A stretch of DNA of 64,000 nt from Paracraurococcus lichenis (GCF_030657435.1 NZ_JAUTWS010000014.1:100270-164269); one strand, 5' to 3'. Counted from the stretch's first letter, positions 1 through 9,504 are shown. Notes: generated from the letters alone by a model not told the origin. Translations and numbers: made by a program.

Positions 1-2
1 AG

Positions 3-2804
3 GCGGGAACGGTCGGCGTCGCCGAGATCGACATCGCCGCCCGTCGCTTCGTGCGGGTCAACGCCCGCTATTGCGCGATGACGGGACGGTCAGCGGCCGA
101 GCTCCTCGGCGGGCTCGGCCCGACGGACGTCGTCCATTCCGACGACCTCGAAGCCGAGATGGCAGGCCTGCAGGCGATCGATGCCCTGGGAGCCCGGGAC
201 ACCGAGGCGCGCTACCTGCGCCCGGATGGCGCGGTGGCCTGGGTGCGACAGAGCCTTGCCATCTCGGCACGCGACACGGAGGGTCGGCCGACCCGCTGCG
301 TCGCCATCGTCCAGGACGTCACCGAGAGCCGGGCCGCCGCCGATCGGCTGCGGCAGAGCGAGGCGCTGCTGCGGCTGGGCATGGAGGCGGGGCGGATCGG
401 CGACTTCGTCCGCGACTTCGCCACCGGGCTGTTCCACTGCGGTGCCGGGACGCGCGCCATGTTCGGCCTGCCGCCCGGCGAGGAGCCGGTCCCGCCCGAG
501 GCCTGGATGGCCACCCTGCACCCCGAGGACCGGGACCGCGTGGTGGCGGAGATCCGCGGCGCCATCGCCCGCCGCGCCGCGGCGGTCGGTTGCGACTACC
601 GCGTCCTGCGCCCGACCGATGGCGGCTTGCGCCACATCGAGATGCGCGCGCGCTACGTGTACGACGCGGCCGGCCGCCCGGTGCGTTCCTTCGGCGTCAC
701 CATCGACGTCACCGAACGGCGGGAGGCCGAGGACCGGCTGCGGGCCAGCGAGGAGATGCTGCGGCTCGGCATGGAGATCGGCCATATCGGCACCTTCACC
801 CGCGACGCGGAAGGCAACATCCACTGCGGGGCGCAGACCCGGGCGCTGCACGGGCTTCAGGGGGGCGACGAGCCGATCCCGACCGCCACTTGGCTCGCCA
901 CGATCCTGCCCGAAGACCGTGGGCGCATCGTGGCCGCGCTCGCCGACGCCCGCGAACGCGGGGTGCCCGAAGCCTCCTTCCTCTACCGCATGCGCCGACC
1001 GGGCGATGGCACGGTGCGGCACATCGAGGCCCGCGCGCGCTACCAGCGCGATGCCGGCGGCCGGACGGTGGGCACGGTCGGAGTCATCGTCGACGTCACC
1101 GCGGCGCGCGAGGCGGAGGCGCTGCTGCGCCTCAGTCTCGAGGTCGGACGCATCGGTACCTTCCGCCACGACTTCCTGGCGGATATGGTCACCATCGGCG
1201 CCGAGATGCGAGTCATCTACGGCCTGGCGCCGGGGGAGGCCGTGATCCCGGCCGCCGAGTGGCTCGCCCCGATCTTGCCCGAGGATCTGCAACGCCTCCG
1301 GGCTGGAATCGACCGCGCGGTGGCCGGCAGCGCCGCCTGGGGGGCCAGCGACTACCGCATCCTTCGCCCGGCGGATGGGGCGCTGCGCCATGTCGAGGCG
1401 CGCGTCCGCTACGAATACGACGCGGACGGGCGCCCGCTCGCGGCGGTGGGGGTGGTCATCGACGTCACCGAGCGGCGCGAGGCCGAGGATCGCATCGCCC
1501 ATCTGGCGCACCACGACACCCTGACGGGGCTGCCGAACCGGGCGCTGTTCCGGCAGCGGCTGGACGAGGCGCTGGCCCGGACGCGGCGGAGCGGGGGCTT
1601 CGCGGTGCTCTGCCTCGACCTCGACCGCTTCAAGGAGGTCAACGACACCCTCGGCCACCCCGCGGGCGACGCCTTGCTGCGGACCGTCGCCGAGCGCCTC
1701 GGCGCGGAAATGCGGGAGACGGACACCCTGGCGCGGCTGGGCGGCGACGAGTTCGCCATCGTGCAATCCGGCGTGGACCGGTCGGGCGATACCGTCACCC
1801 TGGCGCGCCGCCTCGTCGAGGTGCTGTCCATGCCCTTCGACCTCGACGGCCACCGGGCCATGATCGGTACCAGCATCGGCATCGCCATCGCGCCGCAGGA
1901 CGGGGCGGATGGCGATGCCCTGCTGAAGGCGGCGGACATGGCGCTGTACCAGGCCAAGGTCGAGGGGCGCGGGACCTGGCGCTTCTTCGAGCCGGAAATG
2001 GACCTGCGTGCGCAGATGCGCCGCGAGCTCGAGTTCGACCTGCAGCGGGCGCTCGAGGCAGGTGAGTTCGAGGTGCACTATCAGCCGATAGTGCGCGCCG
2101 ACGACCGGCAGGCGATCGGCCTGGAGGCGTTGCTCCGCTGGCGCCACCCTGAACGCGGCCTGGTGTCGCCGGACCGCTTCATCCCGCTCGCCGAGGAGAT
2201 CGGCCTCATAGTCCCGCTCGGCAAATGGGTGTTGCAGCACGCCTGCGCGGAGGCCGCGCGCTGGCCCGGCGCTCTCAAGCTGGCCGTGAATCTCTCCCCG
2301 GCCCAGTTCGCCAGCCCGGGGCTGGTGGACGCGGTGGCCGGCGCCCTGGCGGAGGCTCGGCTGGACCCGGGCAGGCTCGAGCTCGAAATCACCGAGACGG
2401 TGCTGCTGCGCGACATCGAGGCAACGCTGGCCACCATGCACCGACTGAAGGCGTTCGGCGTTCGCATCGCCATGGACGACTTCGGGACCGGCTATTCCTC
2501 GCTGAGCTACCTCCAGCGCTTCCCGTTCGACAAAGTGAAGATCGACCGCAGTTTCACCCGCGCGCTGGGGCAGTCCCGCCGGAGCGACGCGATCGTGCGT
2601 GCGGTCACCGACCTCTGCAGGGGCCTGGAGATGACCACCACCGCCGAAGGCGTCGAAACCGAGCAGCAGTTCGCGGCTCTGCGGCACGAGGGCTGCGACG
2701 AGGTCCAAGGCTATCTCTTCGGTGCGGCAAGACCCGCCGCCGAGATTCCGGCGATGCTGGGACAACTGGCTGCCCTATCGACGGCGCGCCAGTCCGCCCG
2801 ATGA
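3..2804 (+). CDS. Multi-PAS GGDEF-EAL cyclic-di-GMP protein (5' partial)
   Basis: Putative bifunctional diguanylate cyclase/phosphodiesterase that would make and break cyclic-di-GMP in response to PAS-sensed signals. The frame is open to the window edge and already encodes PAS sequence before the first possible start (GTG at 51), so the true start lies upstream. Visible order: a partial PAS, three tandem PAS/PAC units of about 120 residues (roughly nt 345-710, 730-1100, 1105-1470) that resemble each other closely, then GGDEF and EAL domains. GGDEF is intact at nt 1740-1754, with an RxxD inhibitory site nine residues upstream (RETD). The EAL signature is intact at nt 2124-2132, with a DDFGTGYSSL loop later. 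Both active sites look competent; which activity dominates cannot be read from sequence. No transmembrane segment is visible in this part. Confidence 0.93.
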   Translation, partial: AGTVGVAEIDIAARRFVRVNARYCAMTGRSAAELLGGLGPTDVVHSDDLEAEMAGLQAIDALGARDTEARYLRPDGAVAWVRQSLAISARDTEGRPTRCVAIVQDVTESRAAADRLRQSEALLRLGMEAGRIGDFVRDFATGLFHCGAGTRAMFGLPPGEEPVPPEAWMATLHPEDRDRVVAEIRGAIARRAAAVGCDYRVLRPTDGGLRHIEMRARYVYDAAGRPVRSFGVTIDVTERREAEDRLRASEEMLRLGMEIGHIGTFTRDAEGNIHCGAQTRALHGLQGGDEPIPTATWLATILPEDRGRIVAALADARERGVPEASFLYRMRRPGDGTVRHIEARARYQRDAGGRTVGTVGVIVDVTAAREAEALLRLSLEVGRIGTFRHDFLADMVTIGAEMRVIYGLAPGEAVIPAAEWLAPILPEDLQRLRAGIDRAVAGSAAWGASDYRILRPADGALRHVEARVRYEYDADGRPLAAVGVVIDVTERREAEDRIAHLAHHDTLTGLPNRALFRQRLDEALARTRRSGGFAVLCLDLDRFKEVNDTLGHPAGDALLRTVAERLGAEMRETDTLARLGGDEFAIVQSGVDRSGDTVTLARRLVEVLSMPFDLDGHRAMIGTSIGIAIAPQDGADGDALLKAADMALYQAKVEGRGTWRFFEPEMDLRAQMRRELEFDLQRALEAGEFEVHYQPIVRADDRQAIGLEALLRWRHPERGLVSPDRFIPLAEEIGLIVPLGKWVLQHACAEAARWPGALKLAVNLSPAQFASPGLVDAVAGALAEARLDPGRLELEITETVLLRDIEATLATMHRLKAFGVRIAMDDFGTGYSSLSYLQRFPFDKVKIDRSFTRALGQSRRSDAIVRAVTDLCRGLEMTTTAEGVETEQQFAALRHEGCDEVQGYLFGAARPAAEIPAMLGQLAALSTARQSAR

Positions 2805-2834
2805 TCGGCGTTCAGCGGCAGATCGGCGCCTAGT

Positions 2835-3181
2835 CGCGTAGGCATCGGCGTGCAGCCAACCGGCATGGCCGGCCAGGCGCTCCCGCGGCCGCTCGCCCTT
2901 GCGGTCGGGTGAGTCGTGGGAGATCGCCGCCGGCGGCCCTTTGCCGCCCCAGGGCCTGGGGTCGAAGGCATGGAGCCGGAACCGGCCGATGCGCGTCCGG
3001 CCGCGCCCCGGGGCGAGGACGCGGATGGCGGTGTCGCCGGTCCGGATCACGCCCTGCGCCAAGGCCTATGCGCCAGGGCGTCGGTGCCGATCGCCCCGGC
3101 CAGCGGCCGCAGCCACCAGGCGCCCTGCCCCACCCGGTCGGCGAGCGTCCGGCGCTCGATCGCCGCCCCCTCGCGCGCCAG
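2835..3181 (-). pseudogene. IS66-family transposase (TnpC) remnant, frameshifted
   Basis: Read on the minus strand, one frame gives LAREGAAIERRTLADRVGQ followed by a match to the IS66 TnpC region before the catalytic core. A second frame continues with VLAPGRGRTRIGRF, then DPRPWGG, SPDRKGE, HLAG-like and HADAYA motifs, which are hallmark strings of the IS66 DDE domain. The two frames meet near nt 3040-3070, so at least one frameshift separates them. The match stops after HADAYA. No inverted repeats or accessory tnpA/tnpB genes are visible. This is a dead internal fragment of an old insertion. Confidence 0.75.
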
Positions 3182-3469
3182 GCTGGGCGCCGGCCGCGAG
3201 AAAGCGGGGCCACGATCATGGCCGCGGCTGCTCCGTCCTGCCGGAGTGCCGCGCATGGACGGGACGGGCCCCGGCGCGATCCCGCTGCGCCGCCTGGCCG
3301 TGGCGGTCCGATCCGGCAGCCTGGCCCGTGCAACGCAAGGCGGCTGGCGGATTTTTCACTCCTGCAGCGCACCGGCCACGGCTAGCCTGCCCGCCTGAGC
3401 CGCCGATTCGGTCGCGGCTGGGCAAGCGGCAGGTCAGCCGCCAAGTGTCATCGAAGGGGGGAGAACGGC
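3182..3469. other. Intergenic, upstream of sugar ABC operon
   Basis: Together with the IS66 remnant this forms a stretch of about 660 bases without an intact gene. I see no conserved protein on either strand here. The last 80 bases before 3470 should hold the promoter of the sugar transporter operon, and a purine-rich ribosome binding site (GGGGGAG) lies just before the start codon. No clear -35/-10 pair could be picked in this GC-rich sequence. Confidence 0.4.
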
Positions 3470-4432
3470 ATGAAGCGGCGCGACTTCCAGATTCTCGCGG
3501 GCAGCAGCCTCGCATTCGGACTTGCCGCCCCCGCAACGCTGCGGGCGCAGGCCAAGCGCAGCCTGGCCTTCGTGGTGAATGTCTCGGCCGATTTCTGGAC
3601 CATCGCCCGGCGCGGGATCGAGAAGGCGAACCGCGAGCATCCCGATTTCGACATGGAGATGATCATCCCCGCCCAGGCCAGCGCCGCCGAGCAGCGCCGC
3701 ATCCTGGACGAGTTGCTGGCGCGCAAGGTCGCGGGCGTCGCCATCTCCGCCATCAACCCCGCCAGCCAGACCGAGGTGCTGAACCGCGTCGCCGCGCAAT
3801 CGGTGCTCTTCACCACCGACAGCGACGCGCCGGCCAGCAACCGCATGGTCTATATCGGCACGGACAACGTCGCCGCCGGGCGGAAGGCGGGCGAGGAGAT
3901 GAAGAAGGCCATGCCGGAAGGTGGCCGCGCCATGCTCTTCGTCGGCACCATGGATGCCGACAATGCTCGCGAGCGCGTGCAGGGCATCCGGGAATCGCTG
4001 CAGGGCGGCAAGATCGAGATCGTCGACATCCGCACCGACGAGAGCGACTTCGCCCGCGCCCGCCGCAACGCGGAGGACGCGCTGGCGCGCGAGCGCAACC
4101 TCGGCATGATGGTCGGCCTCTGGGCCTACAACACCCCGCAGATCTACCAGGCGGTGCGAGAGGCCGGGCGGCAGGGCCAGGTGAAGGTGGTGGGCTTCGA
4201 CGAGGACGCGCTGACGCTCCGCGGCGTCGCCGACGGCACCATCCATTCCACCGTCGTGCAGCAGCCCTACGAGTTCGGCTACCAGTCGATGAAGGGCCTG
4301 GTGCGGGTGCTGGGCGGCGACCGCGGCTGGATCCCCGGCAGCAAGCAGGTGATCGTCGACACCAAGGTCATCGACAAGACGAATGTGGGCGAGTTCCAGT
4401 CCTACATGCGCCAGCTCCTGCGGGGGAGCTGA
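3470..4432 (+). CDS. Sugar ABC transporter, periplasmic substrate-binding protein
   Basis: A 320-residue periplasmic binding protein of the RbsB/type I sugar family, first gene of a three-gene ABC importer. The N-terminus has a twin-arginine-like leader (MKRRDFQILAG, hydrophobic stretch, then RAQA as probable cleavage region). The mature part shows the RbsB-type pattern: FVVNVSADFW near the start, IPAQASAAEQRRILDELLARK, and a VVGFDEDALTL hinge/ligand region near the end. Start chosen at ATG 3470 behind GGGGGAG. The ATPase gene follows 9 bases after the stop and the permease overlaps the ATPase, so this is one operon. The sugar cannot be named; ribose, xylose or a polyol are all possible for the family. 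Confidence 0.9.
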   Translation: MKRRDFQILAGSSLAFGLAAPATLRAQAKRSLAFVVNVSADFWTIARRGIEKANREHPDFDMEMIIPAQASAAEQRRILDELLARKVAGVAISAINPASQTEVLNRVAAQSVLFTTDSDAPASNRMVYIGTDNVAAGRKAGEEMKKAMPEGGRAMLFVGTMDADNARERVQGIRESLQGGKIEIVDIRTDESDFARARRNAEDALARERNLGMMVGLWAYNTPQIYQAVREAGRQGQVKVVGFDEDALTLRGVADGTIHSTVVQQPYEFGYQSMKGLVRVLGGDRGWIPGSKQVIVDTKVIDKTNVGEFQSYMRQLLRGS

Positions 4433-4441
4433 GGCGCCGCC

Positions 4442-6007
4442 GTGGCGCAGCCGCCGCTGCTCGCGCTCGAGGGCATCCGCAAGACCTATCCCGGCGTCGT
4501 CGCGCTCGACGGCGTCTCCCTGCACCTGTCGGCCGGCGAGGTGCTGGGCCTCGTCGGCGAGAACGGCGCGGGCAAGAGCACGCTCATGAAGGTGCTGGGC
4601 GGCGTGGTCCGCCCGGATGCCGGCAGCATCCGCCTGCATGGCCGCGACCACCCGCACCTGACGGTGGCCGGGGCGCAGGCGCAGGGCATCGCCTTCGTCC
4701 ACCAGGAACTCTCGGTCTTCGACAACCTCGACGTCGCGGCGAATGTGCTGATGGGGCGGGAGCCGGTGCGGGGCGGCCCCATCCTCGGCCCATTGGGACT
4801 GGTCGACCGCGCCGCCTGCCGCGCCCGCGTCGCGCCGCTGCTGCAGCGGCTGGGCGCGGATTTCGGGCCGGAGGCGCCGGTCGCAGCGCTCTCCATCGCG
4901 CAGCGCCAATTGGTCGAGATCGCCCGCGCGCTCTCCATGCAGGCCCGCATCATCATCCTGGACGAGCCGACCAGCAGCCTGACGCTGTCCGAGACGGACC
5001 GGCTGCTGGCCGCGGTCGCGGCGCTGCGGGCGGCGGGGACGGGCATCATCTACATCACCCACCGCCTCGGCGAGATCACCGCCTGCGCCGACCGCGTCAC
5101 CTGCCTACGCGACGGCCGCGTGGTCGGCCACCTGGCGCGGGGCGAGATCACCCATGCCGCCATGACGCGGCTGATGATCGGGCGCGACCTGAAGTCGCTC
5201 TATGTCCCGCCGGCCGCGCCGCCGCGCCCGGGCGGGCTGGAGGCCGCGGGCCTCGTCACCCAGGCCTTCCCGGACCGCGCGGTGGACCTCGCGGTACGGC
5301 CGGGCGAGATCCTCGGCCTCGCCGGGCTGGTCGGCGCCGGCCGCACCTCGCTCGCCCGCGCGCTCTTCGGGATCGAGCCGGCGCTCGCCGGCGCCATCCG
5401 GCTGGACGGCGAGGCGATCGCGCTGCGCAGCCCGCGCCAGGCGATCGCGCGCGGGATCTACCTGGTGCCGGAGGACCGCAAGCGTTCCGGCCTCGTGCTC
5501 GACATGACCATCGCGGAGAACGTCATCCTGCCGGACCTGCAAGGCCATGCCAGCGCCTGGCTGCTGGACCGCGGCGCGGAGGCGCGGACGGCCGAGGCGC
5601 AGCGCCGCGCGCTCGGCATCCGCGCACCCTCGGTCGGCACCGGCGCCGGCACCCTCTCCGGCGGCAACCAGCAGAAGGTGGCGCTGGCGCGCTGGCTGGC
5701 CATGCAGCCGCGCGCCATCCTGCTGGACGAGCCGACGCGCGGCGTCGATGTCGGCGCCAAGGGCGAGATCTATGCCCTGATGCGCGGCCTGGCCGACCGG
5801 GGCGTCGCGGTGCTGATGATCAGTTCCGACATGGAGGAGGTGATCGGCGTCAGCGACCGCGTCGCCGTCATGCACGAAGGCCGGATCACCGGTATCCTGG
5901 AGAGGGCGCAGGTGAGCGAGCCGAACATCCTCCGCCTCGCCACCGGCCAGCGGCCGGAGGAGAGCCTCGCCGGCCAGGCCGAGACGCTGGGCGCGGAGGA
6001 GGTGTGA
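4442..6007 (+). CDS. Sugar ABC transporter ATP-binding protein (RbsA/MglA-like)
   Basis: A 521-residue ATPase with two fused nucleotide-binding domains, the standard form for ribose/galactose-type importers. Domain 1 (about 5-230) has Walker [10 protein letters not shown], signature ALSIAQRQLVEIARALS and Walker B IIILDEPTSSL. Domain 2 (about 255-495) has the degenerate P-loop GLVGAGRTS usual for this subfamily, signature LSGGNQQKVALARWLA and ILLDEPTRGVDVGAK. It starts with GTG at 4442, 9 bases after the binding-protein stop. Its TGA shares one base with the permease ATG (TGATG), indicating translational coupling. Confidence 0.93.
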   Translation: MAQPPLLALEGIRKTYPGVVALDGVSLHLSAGEVLGLVGENGAGKSTLMKVLGGVVRPDAGSIRLHGRDHPHLTVAGAQAQGIAFVHQELSVFDNLDVAANVLMGREPVRGGPILGPLGLVDRAACRARVAPLLQRLGADFGPEAPVAALSIAQRQLVEIARALSMQARIIILDEPTSSLTLSETDRLLAAVAALRAAGTGIIYITHRLGEITACADRVTCLRDGRVVGHLARGEITHAAMTRLMIGRDLKSLYVPPAAPPRPGGLEAAGLVTQAFPDRAVDLAVRPGEILGLAGLVGAGRTSLARALFGIEPALAGAIRLDGEAIALRSPRQAIARGIYLVPEDRKRSGLVLDMTIAENVILPDLQGHASAWLLDRGAEARTAEAQRRALGIRAPSVGTGAGTLSGGNQQKVALARWLAMQPRAILLDEPTRGVDVGAKGEIYALMRGLADRGVAVLMISSDMEEVIGVSDRVAVMHEGRITGILERAQVSEPNILRLATGQRPEESLAGQAETLGAEEV

Positions 6008-7008
6008 TGGGGCGCAAGGAACTCGGCCTGCTCGGCCTGATCGTGCTGATCGCGGCGGTGACCTCGGCGCTGAACCCGCAATTCCTCTCTGCCGTGAACC
6101 TGATGAACATGGCCAACCTGATCGGCCTGTTCGGCATCTTCTCCATCGGCCAGGGGCTGGTGATCATCACCGGCGGCATCGACCTCGCGGTCGGGTCCAT
6201 GCTCGCGCTGCTGGGCGTGGTCTTCCTCAACCTGGTGGCGAACCAGGAGGTCGCCTGGCCAATCGCCATGCTGGTGGTGCTGGCGGGCGGGCTGGCCATG
6301 GGTCTCGCGCATGGGCTGCTGGTGGCGCGGCTCGGGCTGCAGCCCTTTGTCGTCACCCTCTGCGGGCTGCTGATCTATCGTGGCGCGGCGCGCTACTACA
6401 CGGGCGATTCCACCATCAGCCTCGGCTTCGCCGAGGGCGTCGACACCATCACCTGGCTGGCCGCCGGCCGCACCCTCGGCATCCCGCACAGCTTCATCGC
6501 CCTGCTGCTGGTGGCGCTGGTGATGGGCGTGGTGCTGCACCGCTCGGTCTTCGGCCGCTACCTCTATGCCGTCGGACGGAACGAGGAAGCCACGCGCTAT
6601 GCCGGGATCAATACCGGCGCGGTGGTGGCCGGCGCCTATGTGCTGGCGGGCCTGCTGGCGGGCATCTCCACCATCCTGCTGGTCTTCTACACCAGTTCCG
6701 TCTCGCCCTCCTCCTTCGGCAATTTCTACGAACTCTATGCCATCGCCGCGGCGGTGCTGGGCGGCTGCTCGCTGCGCGGCGGGGAGGGAACGGTGCCCGG
6801 CATCCTGCTCGGCACCGTGCTGCTGCAGGTGCTGCAGAACCTGGTGAACATCCTCGGCATCCCCTCCTCGCTGAACTTCGCGGTCATGGGCGGCGTCATC
6901 CTGCTCGGCGTGCTGGCCGACCGGCAGTTGGCGCAGCGTCGGGCCGCCTCCGTCCGCGTTCCGGCAGGCACCGCGGCGGCGGCCGCACCGTCAGCCTCGC
7001 GTCCATGA
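6007..7008 (+). CDS. Sugar ABC transporter permease (RbsC-like)
   Basis: A 333-residue inner-membrane permease with about eight to ten hydrophobic helices. The family-typical GGIDLAVGSMLAL segment lies near residues 57-69, followed by a conserved AVGRNEEATRYAGI loop. It supplies the membrane channel for the preceding binding protein and ATPase. The start is ATG 6007, overlapping the ATPase stop by one base. The frame stays open far upstream because of high GC, but that sequence is the ATPase gene in another frame. The C-terminal tail of about 20 residues (VRVPAGTAAAAAPSASRP) is low in complexity. The operon ends here and the next gene converges on it. Confidence 0.92.
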   Translation: MGRKELGLLGLIVLIAAVTSALNPQFLSAVNLMNMANLIGLFGIFSIGQGLVIITGGIDLAVGSMLALLGVVFLNLVANQEVAWPIAMLVVLAGGLAMGLAHGLLVARLGLQPFVVTLCGLLIYRGAARYYTGDSTISLGFAEGVDTITWLAAGRTLGIPHSFIALLLVALVMGVVLHRSVFGRYLYAVGRNEEATRYAGINTGAVVAGAYVLAGLLAGISTILLVFYTSSVSPSSFGNFYELYAIAAAVLGGCSLRGGEGTVPGILLGTVLLQVLQNLVNILGIPSSLNFAVMGGVILLGVLADRQLAQRRAASVRVPAGTAAAAAPSASRP

Positions 7009-7243
7009 ATGCAGCAAGACCGAAGCCCTGGCCTGGTCTGCCCGAGTGCGCCCCGCAAGCGGCGCGCCTCGACCTGCGGTCGCGTCGAGGCCGACTCGGA
7101 CCGGCAAGGGTCCGACGCCGCGCCGGACAGGAGGCCGCCGCACAGGTTGTCGGACATCTCCTGCACGCCGCCGGCACAATGACGACACCGCTTCGGGCGA
7201 CCAGGTCGATCAAGCTCCACGCGGTCATTTCGCGTCGGACCCC

Positions 7244-8890
7244 TTAATCCAGCGGCTCGAGCCGCAGGATCGAGGCGCCGTGGTTGCTGCCGGCCCAGAA
7301 CTGCACCCGCTCGGTTTCCGTCACGAAGACCCGGCGGATATTGGTCGGCCGCGGCAGCAGGTATTCCACGAACTCGCCCGTCTTCGGGTTCAGCCGCGCC
7401 ACCTTGTCGGTCAGCATGGAGCCGGTCCAGGCCTCCCCGTTCCGGTCGGGCGCGACGTCATAGGGGAAGAACCAGGGGGTCGGCGGCCGCCATTCCCGGA
7501 AGCTCTCCGTCCGCGGGTCGAACATGCCGATATTGCCGGCCTTCCATTCGCCGAACCAGAAGCGGCCGTCCCGGTCCAGCATGCCGCGGCGCGGGGAACT
7601 GTCGGGCGTCGGCGTCGGCCAGGTGCGGATCTGCCCGGTCTTCGCATCCACGCGCCCGACATCGCCGCGGCCGAAGACGGTGAAGAACACGTTGTTCTCG
7701 GCGTCCGTCGAGAGATCGTAGATGTTCGGGCTCGGGATCGGGAAGGGCTGGAAAACCTCGATGGCGCCGGTCGCCACGTCCATGCGGTAGATCGAATAGG
7801 TCCCGCTGTCCTCGATCCAGAGCTTGCCGTCCACATGCAGGTGGCGCGGCTCCACCTCCGTCGTCTGGGTGCTGTCGCGGTTGAGATGCGCGGGCAGCGG
7901 ATAGATGCGGAACTGCTCGGTCCGCGGGTCGAAGCGCGCGACGCCGCCCTGGTAGGAGAGGCCGAGCCACAGATGGCCGTCCCGGTCCGCCCGCAGCGCC
8001 AGCGAGCCCTTCGGCGCATCCGGCCTCAGGGTCGGGACCTCCCATTCCCGGATCTCGCCGGTCCTGGGATCGAGGCGACCCAGCACCTGCTCGGTGAAGC
8101 TGTTGTACCAGACCATGCCGTCCGGCGTGACGATGACGTCATGCGGCTGGCGCGTCGGCTCCGGCAGGTCGTATTCGGTGACGATGACGCGCGCGGCGCG
8201 GCCGGCCGGTCGCGGGAAGGTCTTCAGCGCGAAGTCGAAGCTCTCCTTCTGCCGCAGGTTCACCCTGGCCAGATAGGCCGCCTGCCGCTCGAAGACCTTC
8301 AGCCGCGCCGCCTGCGCCGCGGCGGACTGGTTGGCGACGCGGTCCGCGACCAGCACCTGCGGCCGCAGCAGGGAGGAGGCCTGGGCATAGCCCGCCATCC
8401 GCCGCTGGACATCCACGAACTCCGCCTCGTCATGGTCGGAGAGGAGCGGCTGCACCAGGCGGTGGCAATTGGTGCAGTTCTGCAGGAAGTGCTTGTCCGC
8501 GTCGCCGCCGGGGAGGCTCTCGATCCACTCGGCATTGGTCAGTTGCATCGGCAGGTCGCGCGCCGGCCGCAGCACCAGCGCGGCAGAGGCGGGCGCCGCC
8601 GTCAGCGTGACTGCCTCCGGCCCCGCCAGGTCCCAGCCCGCGGCGCGGATCGAGAGCCGCGTCGGCCCCGCCGCGAGCCGTCCTTCGGGGAAGGCGAAGC
8701 GGCCTTCGGCATCGGTCACCACGGTGACGGTAACGTTCGTGCCCTCCCGCTGGGCGCTCACCAGCACGCCGGCCATCGGGCCTTCCTCGGCGGAGCGGAC
8801 CGTGCCGCTGAGCGCCTCCGCCTGGGCGATGCCGGCCCAGGCCAGCAGGCCAAGGGCGAGGAGGCCCGATCGGGCCGGGACGAGGGGCAT
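7244..8890 (-). CDS. Exported heme-motif / beta-propeller (Vgb-like) protein with carboxypeptidase-regulatory-like domain
   Basis: A 548-residue exported protein. Start chosen at ATG 8890, six bases after GGAGGT, rather than an ATG 21 bases upstream. It has a Sec signal (LLALGLLAWAGIAQA), then a CarboxypepD_reg-like beta-sandwich (about 25-105: SGTVRSAEEGPMAGVLVSA). A region with one CxxCH heme motif (NCTNCHR, about 145) follows, then a six-bladed propeller made of repeats such as PHDVIVTPDGMVWYNSF and DGHLWLGLS, resembling virginiamycin B lyase and SMP-30-type proteins. A single covalent heme plus a propeller suggests a periplasmic redox or sensor/lyase enzyme. No substrate can be named. The genes downstream on this strand are probably separate units. 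Confidence 0.8.
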   Translation of the reverse strand: MPLVPARSGLLALGLLAWAGIAQAEALSGTVRSAEEGPMAGVLVSAQREGTNVTVTVVTDAEGRFAFPEGRLAAGPTRLSIRAAGWDLAGPEAVTLTAAPASAALVLRPARDLPMQLTNAEWIESLPGGDADKHFLQNCTNCHRLVQPLLSDHDEAEFVDVQRRMAGYAQASSLLRPQVLVADRVANQSAAAQAARLKVFERQAAYLARVNLRQKESFDFALKTFPRPAGRAARVIVTEYDLPEPTRQPHDVIVTPDGMVWYNSFTEQVLGRLDPRTGEIREWEVPTLRPDAPKGSLALRADRDGHLWLGLSYQGGVARFDPRTEQFRIYPLPAHLNRDSTQTTEVEPRHLHVDGKLWIEDSGTYSIYRMDVATGAIEVFQPFPIPSPNIYDLSTDAENNVFFTVFGRGDVGRVDAKTGQIRTWPTPTPDSSPRRGMLDRDGRFWFGEWKAGNIGMFDPRTESFREWRPPTPWFFPYDVAPDRNGEAWTGSMLTDKVARLNPKTGEFVEYLLPRPTNIRRVFVTETERVQFWAGSNHGASILRLEPLD

Positions 8891-8967
8891 GGACGACCTC
8901 CGCTCCGGCATCGGGCGCCGGTTGCGGCCAGCCTAGACCCACGCTCCCGCGCGTGGGAACAGCCCCG

Positions 8968-9504
8968 TCACTCCGCCGCGACGGCGCGGCCGCGCCGGGG
9001 ATCGTCGATGACCCCCGCCTGCTGGCCAAGAGCGGCCGCGAGTTCCGGCACGTCCATCAACTCGCCATCCACCGCACGCCGGATGATGACGTTCTCCCGG
9101 ATGACCAGCGCCGCCGCGATGACGACCAGGCCGAGCCCGCCGATCATGCAGGCGGCGCCGATATATTTCAGCAGGCCGAGATGCGGCAGCAGCACGTTCA
9201 CCGCGCCCAGGATGAGCGTGGAGATCAGCAGGATGGCGGCGGAGAGCCCGAGCGTCGTCGCCAGCCGCATCAGCGCGAAGCGCCGGCGGTAGAGCATCAC
9301 CTGGTCGCGGACATTGCCGCGGCGGCCTTCCTGCTCGATGCCGCCCCGGCACTGCTCGATCAGCGACCGGTAGCGATCGAAGGCGGCGGTGTAGCGCTGC
9401 TGCAGGTAGCCCATGAAGATCCAGGCCGCGAAGACGATGGAGGCACTCGGCCCGACCGCGGTCAGGATGTCCTTGAGTTCGAAATTCATGCGATGCGGCT
9501 TCAT
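8968..9504 (-). CDS. Small membrane protein, DUF2721-like
   Basis: A protein of about 178 residues with an N-terminal hydrophobic helix (GPSASIVFAAWIFMGYL), a charged middle (residues about 35-80, rich in Arg, with RDQVMLYRRRFALMR) and two C-terminal helices (TLGLSAAILLISTLIL and AACMIGGLGLVVIAAALVI). The layout matches DUF2721-type inner-membrane proteins of unknown function; I hold that family name loosely. An alternative start five codons in (ATG 9489) begins MNFELKDILT. Neither start has a convincing ribosome binding site. It sits 47 bases upstream of the SMP-30-like gene's stop on the same strand. Confidence 0.65.
   Translation of the reverse strand: MKPHRMNFELKDILTAVGPSASIVFAAWIFMGYLQQRYTAAFDRYRSLIEQCRGGIEQEGRRGNVRDQVMLYRRRFALMRLATTLGLSAAILLISTLILGAVNVLLPHLGLLKYIGAACMIGGLGLVVIAAALVIRENVIIRRAVDGELMDVPELAAALGQQAGVIDDPRRGRAVAAE

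Noticed and set aside
2899..6006. Long N-terminal extension of the RbsC-like permease frame
   Set aside because: It overlaps the binding-protein and ATPase genes in another frame. The permease start with TGATG coupling at 6007 explains the gene fully.
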